Assembly (NCBI RefSeq): GCF_004011695.2
Contig: NC_082412.1
Location: 868,001-932,000 of the forward strand
Source of the DNA: Ascochyta rabiei
Lineage: Eukaryota > Ascomycota > Dothideomycetes > Pleosporales > Didymellaceae
Direction: 5' to 3'
Length of the DNA: 64,000 nt
Made by a program: the position numbers and the translations under genes. Numbering within the stretch: position 1 is the stretch's first letter; every line of letters starts with the position of its first letter. The notes below the pieces were generated by a model that was given only the letters and a program-made list of their open reading frames with translations, was not told the origin of the DNA and did not search any database. This document shows, one piece after another, positions 22,304 to 34,680 of the stretch.

Positions 22304-25300
22304 GATGGGCCCAAGAAAGAAAACGAATGGCCGACAAAAGAATAGCAACGATGGGAAAGAAAGCCTGGTAGTAATACTAAGATCGAGAAGTAGCAGGCAT
22401 GGTGAATCAACGTAAGTATAGAAGGAAGCTAAAAGGTTTTGACGAGAATAGAAAAGCAACTACGGGTAGTCACTGTGTTCATCCACCTCCCGAGCACGTT
22501 CTGTGTTACTCTGGCATATCGATACCGTCTCCCCCGTGTCTCAGACAAGCAAAGACATCACCCATGCCGCTCGATCCTGCACTAGAGACGCAGGGTGATC
22601 ACTTCGCAGGCTGCTTTGTGGCGGCCATCTGCAGGTTGTCCCGAAGGGGGGTCACGCTATCCTCTGTTGTCCGAGAGGCTGTGACGGCAAGGTCAATCAT
22701 CCGCAGCGAGCTAGATATCTGCTTTTCTGCCTAGAAGTGCTGGCGAGTTAGATGGATTGCGGGAGAGAAAGCTGCGCTGCGCTGCGCTGCAGGTCGTGCC
22801 TGGACTCTGGAACGGTAGGTGAGGCCAAGGTGCAGAGACCTGAACCCCTAACAAATCATAGCCCTTCTTCCATCATCACGACAACGATCCCGGTAAAAGG
22901 TGGTATTGGACGCCCCACTTGACGTGGCCCTGTTCCTGCTCTGATCGACAATGCGGATGTAGGCGATGACAGGGGTCGACGTCTCGCTTTTGTTCTCAGC
23001 TTCTTCTGCATACATCATGACCACGCGTAGCCGCCTTCGCGGTGGGGTGTTTCGATAGATCAGCATGCACGCAGCTTTCAAGCATGCTTGATTCACTACT
23101 GGTGAGGGCGAGTTGACTTTCGACAAGAGATGGAATCGCGGGGACAACGGTATCCTGTCTCGAACGATGGTGTGCCAAAAAGCAAAAGTGACGGCCGCTC
23201 AAACTCTGGTCCGCGGCACTGGAAGCGCAGACCTGCATACGAACTTAACGACATACCGGTACTGGAAAGAGAAAGCAAAATCGACGACTCAAAAAGCAGC
23301 TCTTGTCCGAGGAACTTGATTTGCTGTTGAAAAATTGTGCGATTCGTAACCACTCCTATGGGACAGCTCGCTCCATGACGCTACGGCCCGGCCCCACGAG
23401 ACAACAACTTTCCGGTGTCTATCTTCTTGTCGTATCCACGGAGCGCTGTTTGTCCGGATCGAGCTGAGTCACTTTGGTCACTAGGGCCATCCCACGCGCC
23501 ATGTGGGTTATCGTCGCACAGCATCTGCTTCGAGCCCTGCAGGGTCAAGTCCAAGGATGTATTTCACACCAGGTAGTGTGGTCAGCAACAGAATTGGATC
23601 AAAGAGGTGAAATTATAGGTCTCATGTGACTGAGCCATCTTGAGTCACGTCAGGGCAACAAGTCACAACTGACACTCAGAACGTGCCGCAAGGCTACAGT
23701 CTCAATACTTACAAGTAAGAACTGCTCAGTTCAACAAACTGGTACTGTACACAGACCCCTGCATCTGCAGCGAACATCGCTTTTCCTTCTACAAGTTAGG
23801 CCTCTACTGCAAGCCTGCGATCTCGAGCACCGTACAGGACGCGCGAACCTCTACTGTCCATTGGATAAATCAACGCGAACCAATATCCCGCGGGGTTTTC
23901 AGTAGACTGGTCGTGATTTTGCAGTACCAATGCAGCATGCAAGATCGATGAGGAACACATGTACCCGATCATACAGCCTCATTTTTTACGCAAAGCCCTG
24001 ATCGGCACGACACAATAATGTACTGCACCCGTAACCCTTCGCTGGGACACTGCCACATCGGGATCCCGAGCCGCCAATGAATCGTAGCCATCAGCCGAAG
24101 TTTTTGCGTTGTATTGGATAGACAATTGACCATGGTCGATCATGAAAAGACCCATGGACACAAAATATATCCAATCGTAGTCGAACCAGCCAGTAATTGA
24201 GCCGTCGCCCACGACTATGAACCTCAAGAGATACCAGCACGCACCCAAAGGAAATTGCCTGTGACCCGTCATGCCGTTTCCAAAGTAAAATTGGATCCCG
24301 ACAACCAAATCCAAAGCAGTGAACCCAAATTCCTCGCCCGTACCTGCAGCGGATTCCGCAATCTGTCTGCGACGCACTGCACACGCGCAAATCCACACCT
24401 GCCTATTCGAGCCTCACGTCCACACGGCCAGTTTCAGCACACCAGCCTGTCTTTCCTTGATCAATAGCAGATACACATATCGATGCAGCTGTCGTGAAAC
24501 CAACCAGGAGACTCCGCAACGAGGCCTAGGAGAGACAGGGCAGTGGCCTCGCACTCCGAACCCCTACGCGATATCGAATGAGACTGCCCTACATACGCAG
24601 CGCTCGGTTAGCTGGGATCAGCTCCATTCAGGCGGTCTGAAGCGTTGGGAGAAGTGATGGGTGACGCAATGTGGTTCCATGAAACTGGAATTTGAGAGCG
24701 GGTAAGATGTGCTACGCATGAAGATCCGTCTACGGCATGTTGATAGCTGCCAAGCGCGGGCCACTTTGAGGTAAGTCTGCAGCTGGTTCTGATGATCTGA
24801 TCATGCATGGACTCTAAGACAAATCTGTTTATCCCAGATCCTGGCTGTTGGTGCAGTATTGCCTCAGTGCATCTTCAGTGATAGGTGCTAGCTCGGCCTT
24901 TGGATGCGCAGTATGCTCAACACAAGATCGAGTGTAGAGGGCAGTACAACCGCCCGATGCAGACAGTGGTAAAGACGACAAAAGTATTGGGTTTATGAGA
25001 TGTGTTAGATGAGAGCATAGGTAAGAGAGCGCGAAGACAGAAATCATCAACAAAAGAAGCAACAAGACTGGAGCAATTGGAAGAATAGGTTTGATTAAGA
25101 TAAAAAGTCATCACGGCAAAGAAAGTATGTCCCCTCCATGCCTTCGATCTTGTGCCGGTTGATGGCACTAGACTAGAGACACAGAGGCATCACCACCCGA
25201 TTTGAAGAAGGTAGGTGATGATGGTGTTTACTCTCGCTTCTATGTCCACACTGACTCAACGTGGTAATAACGCAACGGCCAGCTCTAGCTAATGTAGAAG

Positions 25301-27697
25301 CGGATGCAATCAAAGAACCGAAGACCAAAGTCAACAGTCTTTGATAGCCCATACCCATCTGCAACACCTGCCACTCAGGGCGAGCAACAAGAGCCACAAG
25401 AAGAGCGTAACCCCCAGATGTTATGTATTTGGACAATACACCCCCAGAGGCACTGAGACCCTCGGAACCGCGATTCGATGTGTCGTGTCAAGATCGGAGA
25501 ACCATCGAGACGAAGAGGCATCTACCAATTGCTGCACACAGGGAGGCTGGGACCTGCTTCATGACCACCGGAGTCGTCAAACTGCCGGAGTGGTCTCGTC
25601 CCTGCGATGTTTCAAAGTTTCTGGACTTATGGCGATGAATGAAGTGCGGTCACCTGCCGATCTTCGAAGGTGAAACCATGAATTCGAAAGCACCAAGATC
25701 GGAGAGAAGGAGACAGAGACTGGCGCTGCCCGACATAACGTTCAGCATGATGCGAGTCTTGGTCTCCTGCTGGACGAACGGTTTTACCCTGCCAGCCATC
25801 GATCAAAAATCGCATGTCTCGTTGCGCGCTAACTCAGCGGCAGTGAGATTAATTAGCCACGAATGGCCCGCAACACTTTCGTGTTTGCGGAGGCGTCCGT
25901 GCATACCTATCAGTAAAACATGCCAGGGACCTTGCGGCCTGTCAGAGCCGCCCAAAGGCAAGCTCAATGTCTGTTGGCTTCTTCCACCGCGATTGGGTTC
26001 CGAGACCTGCCAGAAGCTCTTGCTTTCGCTCGAGGTCCGACCTCTCATGACTCCTCACCCGGTATCGGGAGCTGCCCCCTACTTGATAGGTCCACTCCAG
26101 GATGGATAAAATCCCTGCTGCCAATGGCAGGATGGGAAGATATGACGTTGTAAATAGCCCTCCTGCTGATGAGCAGAAGGAACTGTATGACCAGAGAAAG
26201 GTCGAAGGGCATATATGCCACGTAAAAACGTGACGCCACAAAATGCAAGGCCTTAACCAAGACTGTAGAAGCAGACTCCTCGCCGACCACCTCGTTGTTC
26301 GCGTTGTTCGTGTGCACCTGTTACGCTGTCGTGTAGTGTTTGCCTTGACCTGGACGCCCTGATATGCGGTTACGTCGGAGTTGGCGTGTTGGCACGACAG
26401 CTGGTCGCATCATGTTCGCTCGGGGATGTAAAGTCGGCTCGTCGTGCTCTGGTAAAGAACATTTTCTGGGGTCGCTGATAGCGGACGCCCTGTTCTGTAA
26501 TATAGTGGCTCGTCTGACTGCTGAGATGGTCTCCCAACCCCTGCCCGCAGTGACGTATAACATGTCGACAAGCGTTACTCAATCGATTGATCTTTGCTGT
26601 CCAACTGGGGTAAAACGGGCGTCGGGATCCTGATGCTAGTTGACCTTCGCCATGTATGGGCCATCCCCCACAGGGGCATTCCCTGAGTTGCGAGACAAAA
26701 CTCGACGTAAAATGCAAGACATAGCTTGACGAAAACGCAAGAGGCTCGAAGGCATTGCAAAACATGCGAGGAGCGACCTCGACTTCAATGGTAGCGAACC
26801 TCGTACCGAGTGCCTACTCCGGACTCAGCCTTACACGAGGCCTGACCTCAGGCACTGGCTCCTGTGGGGCCTGAACGTGCTTGACTTCGAGAACAGCCTC
26901 CTGATAGAGTGCTCGCCTCTCATCGCTGGCTTCCTCTGAAGACTCAACGGACATAGGAAGCTCCAATCAAGGATGCCAACGTCTGCGAGCACCTGGCCCG
27001 ACTTGAACCAACCTCTGTCTTTCAGAGCTGCTGGTTGCGGGACGTCTCCCGACTTCTTGCAGGCACGTAGCCATGCTGGGTCTACCGTGATGAACAATAC
27101 AAGAGAATTTTGGCTCATGCATCCATAGTCAGACTGGAGACTTCCACGTCGATGACTTGGCAGTGCTGTTTGCACTCCTCGTCCGTGGTTGAATTCGATG
27201 TTGGCTTGCACCTATCAGTGCTGGTGGCCAGACCGGCAGACAGCGCTGTGCCCAAGGAGGACCAAGACTCGTTTGAGACCACGTCTCTGGTCCATGACCC
27301 GCGGTCCGTGTGTCTGAGCGGTGTAGGGCTGTGGTATAAGGGAGTGTAGAAGCAGAGAGGAAAAGTTAAAACGATGGATAACGAAGTGGAGGAGAGGTCT
27401 GCACTAGCGCACAGCAGACGTAAAAGGTGTGGAGGAAAGCGAAGGAGAGACGTGGCCTCCAAGGGCAAAAGCACACCGGTGAGGCGCGGTGAGGTGCTGA
27501 ATAGGAAACGCACGGGAGACGCGGGCTTTATAAAGCAAGAGTGGAGACGCGCGTGAAGAGGAGGTTGGGCGTTGCAAATTTAACGACGAGAGTCGGCTAA
27601 GGCGTCTTAGCGCGGTGGGCCCAGGCGCGTGCGTCATTGATCGTGAACACCATCGTTCGCGGTCGCCGGTGAGTGCTCCTCAGCAGCAAGATACACA
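22304..27697. other. Gene-poor region, about 5.4 kb
   Basis: No complete gene can be supported. On the minus strand several separate frames are hydrophobic and protein-like: 26045-26317 (SLVIQFLLLISRRAIYNVI), 25173-25436 (GYQRLLTLVFGSLIASAS), 24829-25065 (LLLLLMISVFALSYL) and 23979-24398 (DLVVGIQFYFGNGMTG, DYDWIYFVSMGLFMIDH). They might be exons or decayed pieces of membrane-protein genes, but splice joins between them are not convincing. The stretch 26400-27600 shows nothing beyond short random frames. Confidence 0.35.
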
Positions 27698-28431
27698 ATG
27701 GTAAGCTTGGAGCCATGCGTTTAGCTACAATTCGAATGGCTGTTGACAGTGTGTCAGCCACCAAAGCGCGGTGCTGCCCCAGCAAAATCCCGTCTGGCAC
27801 CGAAACGCGCCTCTAAGCTTGCCAAAGAGAATGGATTGAGTGCTGACCAAGAGGCCGAGATTCGTGAAGCCTTCGGTCTCTTCGCTGTACATCACCCAGA
27901 TCATGAGGACTCGAAGGAGGGTGTTTTGCGCAAAGACGATGTGCGGCGATGTCTAATGTATGCAAGGCTTGTGTGGATTGGCACGACTGAAAGCTGACAC
28001 AACGAAGCTCCCTGAACCTCGCGCCCGAGAAGTCCGAGATCCCCTCCATACTTGCGACCATCGACCCACTCAATACCGGCTTTGTCGACTTCGTACCGTT
28101 CCTCTCCTATGCCGCTATTGCCATGCACTCGAAAGAAGCCGGGTCAGACGAAGACATGGAAGACGAGGATGACGAGTACCGAGGCGAGAGCAACGCAGAG
28201 GAAGTCAGCGCAGGGTACCAGCTGTTTACTCATGGTGGCCCTGGACCTATCACATTAGGGCATCTGAGGAGGATAGCGAAAGAATTAAGAGAGGACGTAC
28301 CGGACGATGTCTTGAGGGATATGATCCTCGAGGCGAATGGCGGCGTACGAACCAAAGGCAAGGATGTTGGCGGGGTCTCGTTGGAAGAGTTCGAAAGCGT
28401 GATGAAGCGGGCTGGGCTGTCTTTTGGATGA
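27698..28431 (+). CDS. EF-hand / calmodulin-like protein
   Basis: Exons 27698..27700, 27758..27957, 28008..28431; 208 aa. Exon 1 holds only the ATG, directly followed by a GTAAGC donor; the acceptor TGTCAG joins it to PPKRGAAPAKSRL. The basic N-terminus is followed by an EF-hand-like pair: LSADQEAEIREAFGLFA with a poorly conserved loop, then VLRKDDVRRCL, and EIPSILATIDPLNTGFVDFVPF, whose loop D-x-L-x-T-x-F-x-D is the most EF-like. An acidic linker (GSDEDMEDEDDEY) precedes a second half-pair (YQLFTHGGPGPITLGHLRRI, LEEFESVMKRAG). Overall plan resembles calmodulin/centrin relatives; calcium binding is doubtful because most loops lack the full set of acidic ligands. Confidence 0.8.
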
Positions 28432-29166
28432 TCATTGGCTTCTTCAACAGCATCAACATCTCATCGCCTACCTGGGACGCCGCGCGTACCTTGGATTCCG
28501 CGTCGTGACATTTGGCTGGCGCACGCGATGGTCCGACGCAGCAACTCGGCCTGATGGTTCAGATCATCATTTGGTCAAAGTATGCAGTGTGCACCTTGTC
28601 TGATCCATGTGCGACTCGCGCTCTTAGCGCCATCTACCACCTGAAGCCGCTTGATAGATTCTGGTCGTGGACATTAGCGGAGACGTGGCATTCAAACTGG
28701 TCCGGAGGTAGTGCTACCGCGTTTTCTAAAGGGAGCCAGTGTATGCTCGCTCCACAAGCAGTGCTTTGGCAGTTTCGATATCCTCGGGCGAACCCATGTA
28801 AAGATAGTTGTGCGTAGTACTAGCGATTCCCAAGATAGCCACCACGGAATCACTACGAACCAATCATCGAGTCGTTAGCCGCAGACGTCAGCCTTTTGAA
28901 AGTTGGACAGTTTGAAAGTTGAAAAGTGGATGGGCTTGGCAGGGATACACGATCAGCAAAGAGAACACGACGCAGGTCGCAGGTGCAACAAGGAGGCGCA
29001 ACGAATTGAGCACCCACCTTGCCATCTCTCCCTTTTCGCACAGGCACTGCAGTATGTCGTAGTCCCCCGAGAGCACCGTAGCACCGCAACGCAGACTAAC
29101 CACGGACTGCAGTCCCGCTCGATGCACCCGGCCTAGGACCCTTTTCTTACTCTCTACCCTAGTGGC
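28432..29166. other. Intergenic, GDA1 promoter
   Basis: 735 bp between two genes read in the same direction. Short frames only. Two adjacent GTTTGAAAGTTG-like copies near 28905-28925. Confidence 0.5.
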
Positions 29167-30891
29167 ATGTCCAGCGGCGTCGAAGCACCCGGCCAACGAC
29201 GTCCCGGCATCTGGTCCTACCTCAGCTTTACGGGCCCTCGCCGCCGCGTCTCTGTCTCCCTGCCTCGCAGCTACAACCCCAACAGCGACCCTCACGAGAA
29301 GCCCGACCGTCATTCACGACACCGCCCGACCAACTCTGCGGGCTACATGAGCGACTTCAAGGGCTCCGCGATGATGAACCAGGGCCAGCGCCTGCGCTAC
29401 CTGAAGACGGGCGGCATCATTGCCTTTGTCTTGCTGGTGCTCTACTTTGTTGCACCGCGCGGTGGCCTTTCGAGAGGTGTGTAGGCAGCCAGCCGTGGAC
29501 ACGGAAGCAGATGCTGATTGTAAAACACAGGCCCCGCGTCGACAGGAGGAAACACAGCCGAGGGCGGCGCGAAAGCAACATGCACCAAGTCGTACTCCAA
29601 GGACAAGCCGCTCGTCCAGTATGCGCTCATGATCGACGCCGGCAGCACCGGCTCCCGCATCCACGTCTACAAGTTCAACAACTGCGGCCCGAGCCCGGAG
29701 CTCGAGAGCGAAGTGTTCGAGATGACGCCCAAGCGGGAAGGTGGCTCTGGCCTCTCCTCCTACGGCGACGATGCCGAGGGTGCCGCGAAGAGTCTGGATG
29801 TGCTCATGGACAAGGCAGTTGCGAGCGTGCCCCCCGAGTACCAGCGATGCTCCCCCATTGCCGTCAAGGCCACGGCGGGTCTCCGCAAGCTCGGCGAGGA
29901 GAAGAGCAACAACACGCTGCGCGCCGTCCGCAACCGCCTCGAAACCGTCTACCCGTTCCCTCTTGTCTCCGAGGAACGCAACGGTGTTGAAGTCATGCCC
30001 GGTGAGATGGAGGGTGTCTATGCCTGGATCACCATCAACTACCTGCTCGGCAAGATCGGCGGCCCTGACAAGACGCCCACCGCTGCCGTCCTTGACCTTG
30101 GCGGTGGCTCAACGCAGATCGTTTTCCACCCAACCTTCCCCGACACGCCTCGAGGCGGTCTTCCTACCCAGCTCGCCGCGGGCGACCACAAGTATGCACT
30201 CAGCTTTGGCGGCCGCGACTTTGCCCTCTACCAGCACTCGTACCTGGGCTACGGACTGATGGAAGCGCGCAACAGCCTGCACAGCACGATCCTCGATGCC
30301 CTCTACCTGCAGAACAAGGAGTCGGGCGCAACAGAGTACCTCAAGTCCCCCATTGTCAACCCTTGCATTGCGCCGGGGATGAGCCGGGAAATCGACGTCA
30401 AGATGCCCAAGGGCCACGCTCTGGGCGAGACGGTGACCGTCAACATGACGGGACCCGCAACCGCCGCCCCCACACAATGCCGCGGCTGGACGGAGAAGAT
30501 CCTGCACAAGGAGGACGCGTGCAAGATGGCGCCCTGCGCATTCCGCGGGGTCCACCAGCCTCCTTTCGAGCAGACGTTCGCCACCGAGGCTGTATACCTG
30601 CTGAGCTACTTCTACGACCGCACGCAGGACCTGGGCATGCCCGAGTCGTTCACGATCCGCGAGCTGCAGAACCTTGCCGACAAGGTGTGCCAGGGGGAGA
30701 AGGGCTGGGACGTCTTCACGCCCGTGCCCAAGGCGCTCGAGGAGCTGCGCGGACGACCCGAGTGGTGTCTGGATCTCAACTTCCAGCTCGCCCTCCTGCA
30801 CACGGGCTATGGCATGCCCATTGACAGGGAGGTGCGCATTGCCAAGCAGATCAAGGGCAACGAGCTAGGCTGGTGTTTGGGCGCCAGGTAT

Positions 30892-30928
<37 letters not shown>

Positions 30929-31048
30929 CCTTTCTTTTTACATCAACTCGATTTCATTCCCATCTCAAACCAATACTAACAGCTGCGCAGTCTTCCCCTG
31001 CTGGAAAAGGAGTCGGGATGGCAGTGCAAGATCAAGGAGGTCAACTAG
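29167..31048 (+). CDS. GDA1: Golgi guanosine diphosphatase (GDA1/CD39 family)
   Basis: Hydrolyses GDP (and UDP) to the monophosphate in the Golgi lumen, which drives exchange of nucleotide sugars for mannosylation. Exons 29167..29476, 29531..30887, 30991..31048; 574 aa. Type II topology: basic cytosolic tail, one membrane anchor at about residues 83-96 (IIAFVLLVLYFVA), lumenal catalytic domain. Apyrase conserved regions are clear: IDAGSTGSRIHVYKF, KATAGLR, GVYAWITINYLLG and LDLGGGSTQIVF. Catalytic Glu is expected in the VEVMPGEMEGVYAW region. The last exon supplies SLPLLEKESGWQCKIKEVN; its intron carries a run of 36 T. If the intron is not removed the frame continues, which can mislead annotation. 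Identity is firm. Confidence 0.95.
30893..30928 (+). repeat. T36 homopolymer in GDA1 last intron
   Basis: Thirty-six T right after the GTATGT donor of the last GDA1 intron, followed by CCTTTC and more T. The intron (30888-30990) is otherwise normal, with ACTAAC branch and GCGCAG end. Length is likely unstable. Confidence 0.95.
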
Positions 31049-31429
31049 ACCCGCTCTTCCTCGACTTGGCTGCTGTAACGGCAGTAGCTTGTAGGTAGGC
31101 CTGTCTGTGGCAAGCCCATGCTTGTAAAGCATAGCGTTGGGGGGCTCAACAGTTCATCGTGCATGGAAAGGCGTTTTGGTTGTGTTCTTGTGAGGCCCTC
31201 TCCTGGCTACTAAGCCAAGCTGGGTGAGGGTCCCGATGGAGAGGTCATGTGTTGGTAGAGAATGTCACCAAATACCTATTCTTGTCTTGCTGGGACTGGA
31301 GTTGTGAATCATGGGTACATCTACGCTAGGTCTGAGTCTTGAAGGGGGAAATCTAGGGTATCACATGCCCTGCCAATCGAGCACAACTACATCAAGATGA
31401 GAGAGAGAGAGAGAAAAAAAGTCAAACGC
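31049..31429. other. Convergent 3' region, GDA1 and CorA-like
   Basis: 381 bp of 3' flanks. A GA repeat lies at 31397-31415. Nothing else seen. Confidence 0.5.
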
Positions 31430-33481
31430 TTAAAAAGACCCAATCTGGCCTTTGGTGTACATGGTCTGTCTCCGCTTAGCTCTCTTCTTCTGCTCATGCG
31501 TCATGCCCAGCAGATTCGCGCCGTTGCGCCCGCCCTGGGCGCCGACCCTCGACTTGGCCCTCTTCAGCTTGAGCTTGCCCATCCACCGCCTGCCCTTTCT
31601 GACGATTGTCTGGCTCATGAGCACGAGCACAGTCAGGACCATGACGGGGACGGCGATGATCCAGAAGAAGCTGTCCGAGTGGTGTTGCACGCCGTCGAAG
31701 CGGGCAAAGTTCTGGCCAAAGTAGCCGACCAGGAAGGTGAGGGGGAGGAAGAAGATGGTGACGGCGGTGAGCACCTTCATGGACTCGTTCTGGAACGCGC
31801 CCATCATGTTGAAGATCAGGTCGATGAGATTGTCGGCTGCGCGCCGCATCTGGTCCAACGAGGCGGTGATCATGATGCAGTGGTCTTCGACGTCGCCCAG
31901 GTAGGTGTGCGCGAGGGGTGAGATGGCGATGGAGGACATTGTTTTGCGGGTGGCGAGATGGGAGTTCTGGTGCTGGATCCAATTCTGCTGCATCGGGTCG
32001 GATTTGTGGTCGCGGAGTGCATTGATGAGGGACACGATGGGTTGGATGGTGTTGCGCAGAATGGACAGCTCCGAGGTGAGCAGATAGAGGGATTGCGAGT
32101 GGTGGATCTCAGGGTCCTCGAGCACATCGAGTTCCAGCTCGCCCATGGCGTCTTCGTAGGCGGCGACGACGGGTATGGCAAGATCGATGATGGCGTCGAT
32201 GATGGCTTGCACAATCATGGAGCTATCGGCGGAGCGACGGAGGATCGTGTCCTCGGTGTTGAGACGCTTGAGGATGAAGGACTCGATGATGTCGGCGGAG
32301 TGCTCGAAGAAGGATATGACGCTGTTGTCGGAGCAGAGGAAGATGCCGACTTGCTCCACGCTGACGGTCAGGTGCTTGTCGGTGAGGGCAGAGTTCTGCT
32401 CCAGGTATAGGATGCGCTCGAGGTTGGGACCTCCACGATAGCGTTGCAGGGTGCGAATGCCGGCGGAGCCTTCTTTGGAGGTCGAGAGACGGGATGTGCT
32501 CGCACCGTCGAGGTTGGTGTTGTGCTTGTCGAGGCTGTCTGGGGTGTGCTCCAGGTCCTTGGGTTGGGTTGGTCCGGGGTGGAGGCCGAGGGCGTGCTTG
32601 ATGTTCTTGATCCAAGTCTTCCTCTTCTTCTTTTGGGCGTGGTGCGCGGCTCGAGAGCGTGATCGCGAGCGTGCGTATCTGGGCAGCTCCTCTTCCGAGT
32701 CCGAGTCGCTGTCCGAGTCGTTGCTAGGGTTTCGAACGAGCTTGGAGAGGGTCAACAGCACTGGTGTGGGTCAGTAGGTGGTCGATGGGACCAGAGTGCA
32801 GCCTCGAGGGTGGCGGCCGTGGTGGTCGGAAACGGGCAGGCTCGGGCGATTTGGGACCGACTTACTGAAAGCTTGGTCGGAGTACCAGTCGACCTTTGTG
32901 CGCTGCTCTCGGCCTGTCATCAGATCCTCAATGGCCAGGCGATGCAGCTGCTTGTGGGTTGTCAGCTCGCCGATGACGTCGAAGTCCAGGCCGTTGACGT
33001 TGACCCAGCGACAGTCGACCCAGTCCTCCTTGGGCTTCTTGACAAAGTCGTGCAGCGTGTCGTTGTCCAGCTCGTAGGTCTGGATCCTCTCGGCGGAGAA
33101 GTCGACGACGGTGATGTCGCATTGCTGGCGCAGGTGTGCGAATCGGGCGGCGGCCTCTTCGTCTTTGACGTCGACACCGGGCTCGGCACCGGGCTCCTCC
33201 CACGTTGCTCTGGTGGGCGAGTGGTAGTGACGGACGGTGTTGGAGCGGGTGATGCGGCGGCGCAGCGTGGTGTCGACGGAGGAGCGAGTGAGGGTGGGGC
33301 TGAGGAGGTCTTCGATGTTGGGCTGGGCTGCGGTTGCCGTTGCTGAGGTGGCCGACCTTCCACGGCTTCTGCTCTGGGACGGGCCATCGAGGTGGGTGTC
33401 GAGATGGAGTCCCGGGGCGGGCGTGGGAGGGCTGGGGGGCGAGGCAAAGTCCTGGATCTTGGAGGCTGGTGGTGAGGCCAT
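31430..33481 (-). CDS. CorA-like divalent-metal transporter
   Basis: Joined as complement(31430..32760, 32866..33481), 648 aa; the 105-nt intron has a perfect GTAAGT donor. The long N-terminus is Ser/Pro/Arg-rich and disordered, followed by a soluble CorA-type domain ([37 protein letters not shown]; then a Ser/Asp/Arg-rich insertion; then [14 protein letters not shown] and long helices). Two C-terminal membrane helices: about residues 535-553 and 571-592. The signature after the first helix, GMN in classic CorA/Alr1, reads G-Q-N here (YFGQNF, about 554-556). A basic tail follows. The family suggests Mg2+ or a related metal; the altered motif leaves substrate open. Divergent from the SamB gene. 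Confidence 0.88.
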
Positions 33482-34680
33482 GAGGCATGGAGGGTGCAGC
33501 GGTGTAAGGTCGTGGGCCTAGGGTGGGTGGGTACGGGGACACGGCGGGCAGGGCAAGGGAAATAGTAAAATAAGAAGAGGAGAGTTCAGGGGCCATGGAC
33601 AGAACCAGGCTGTGACGAGGGAGCAGAGGGTATTCTGCAATTCAGCACACGCACCCATGGTTGTGTACACAACACAACGTTGAAACGCTTCGGCTGCGTG
33701 TGGCCAGGGAACCATGGACATGACAGCGCGCAGGTGAGGACTGTAGACGAGCACTGGGAAGAAGCACCGAGTGTGCACGCTGCACTTGTCAAGCATTGGA
33801 CAGCCACGCACTCGGCCGGCCAGTGGAAGGCGACAGAGCACCAGCACCCAGCACCCGCACCCGCACCCAGCAGCCAGAGGGGAGGGGAGGGAGGTGCGCG
33901 GAAGGATGCTGGAGAAACGGCGCTCCCTGGCTGGGTTTCTGCCTGGGTTTCTGGCTGGGTTTCTGCATCATCATGGAGGCATGGACGTGGAAATGAAGGG
34001 TCGAGGCTGCTGGTGCTAGACTCATAGAGGCCGCTGCGGGCTGCTGCTATTCGCGGTCCGCTAGCCCTGTGCCGGCCGACACGTCCACGCCTCTAGGCTC
34101 TCGCCCATTTGCACCAGCGCAGCCTCATCGAACATCGTCTAGCCCGTCCATACTATTCCACCACCACCCGCAGAGAGCCCTCGAGCCGCCCACCAGCGCG
34201 TGTCCTCGCGCTCCCCTCTTGCTCTTGACGCGAACCCAAGACCCAAGACCGAAGACCCAGACCGAAGACCCAGACCCAGACCCAGACCCAAGACCCAAGA
34301 CCCAAGACCCAAGACACGCTCCTGCCGTGCCTGGCCTGGGACACCCCTAACACGCAGCACACCCGCCTCACCTCTCGACCGCCCTCGACGGCCCCAACCC
34401 GCCCTTGGACGCCCTCGACCGCCGCCTCGACCGTTTCTCTGCACCGCCGCCTCGACCACCTCTGCAGCGCACCCTCGCCTGCCTCTGCAGCGCACCGCCG
34501 CCCGTCTGTCTGCGCCGCCCGTCTGTCTGCGCCGCCCGTCTCAGCCACCCGGCCTGTCCAGCACCCACCACATGCGACACTAGTGCGCTGCACCTCCCCT
34601 CGGCTCCTCGTCGTCCAACCCGCCCACCACCAGCACACCACCCGCACCCGCACCCGCACCCGCACCCGCACCCTGCAACC
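33482..34680. promoter_or_regulatory. Divergent promoter, CorA-like and SamB genes
   Basis: 1.2 kb upstream of both genes. The SamB side has a strongly strand-asymmetric leader: GACCCA/GACCCAA repeats (34235-34318) and six CACCCG copies (34637-34675), rich in C and A. No binding site is assigned. A reading frame on the plus strand runs through the leader into SamB without a preceding ATG context that I would trust. Confidence 0.5.

Noticed and set aside
29629..31098. GDA1 with a poly-Phe tail
   Set aside because: Read-through of the last intron; the spliced end matches the family.
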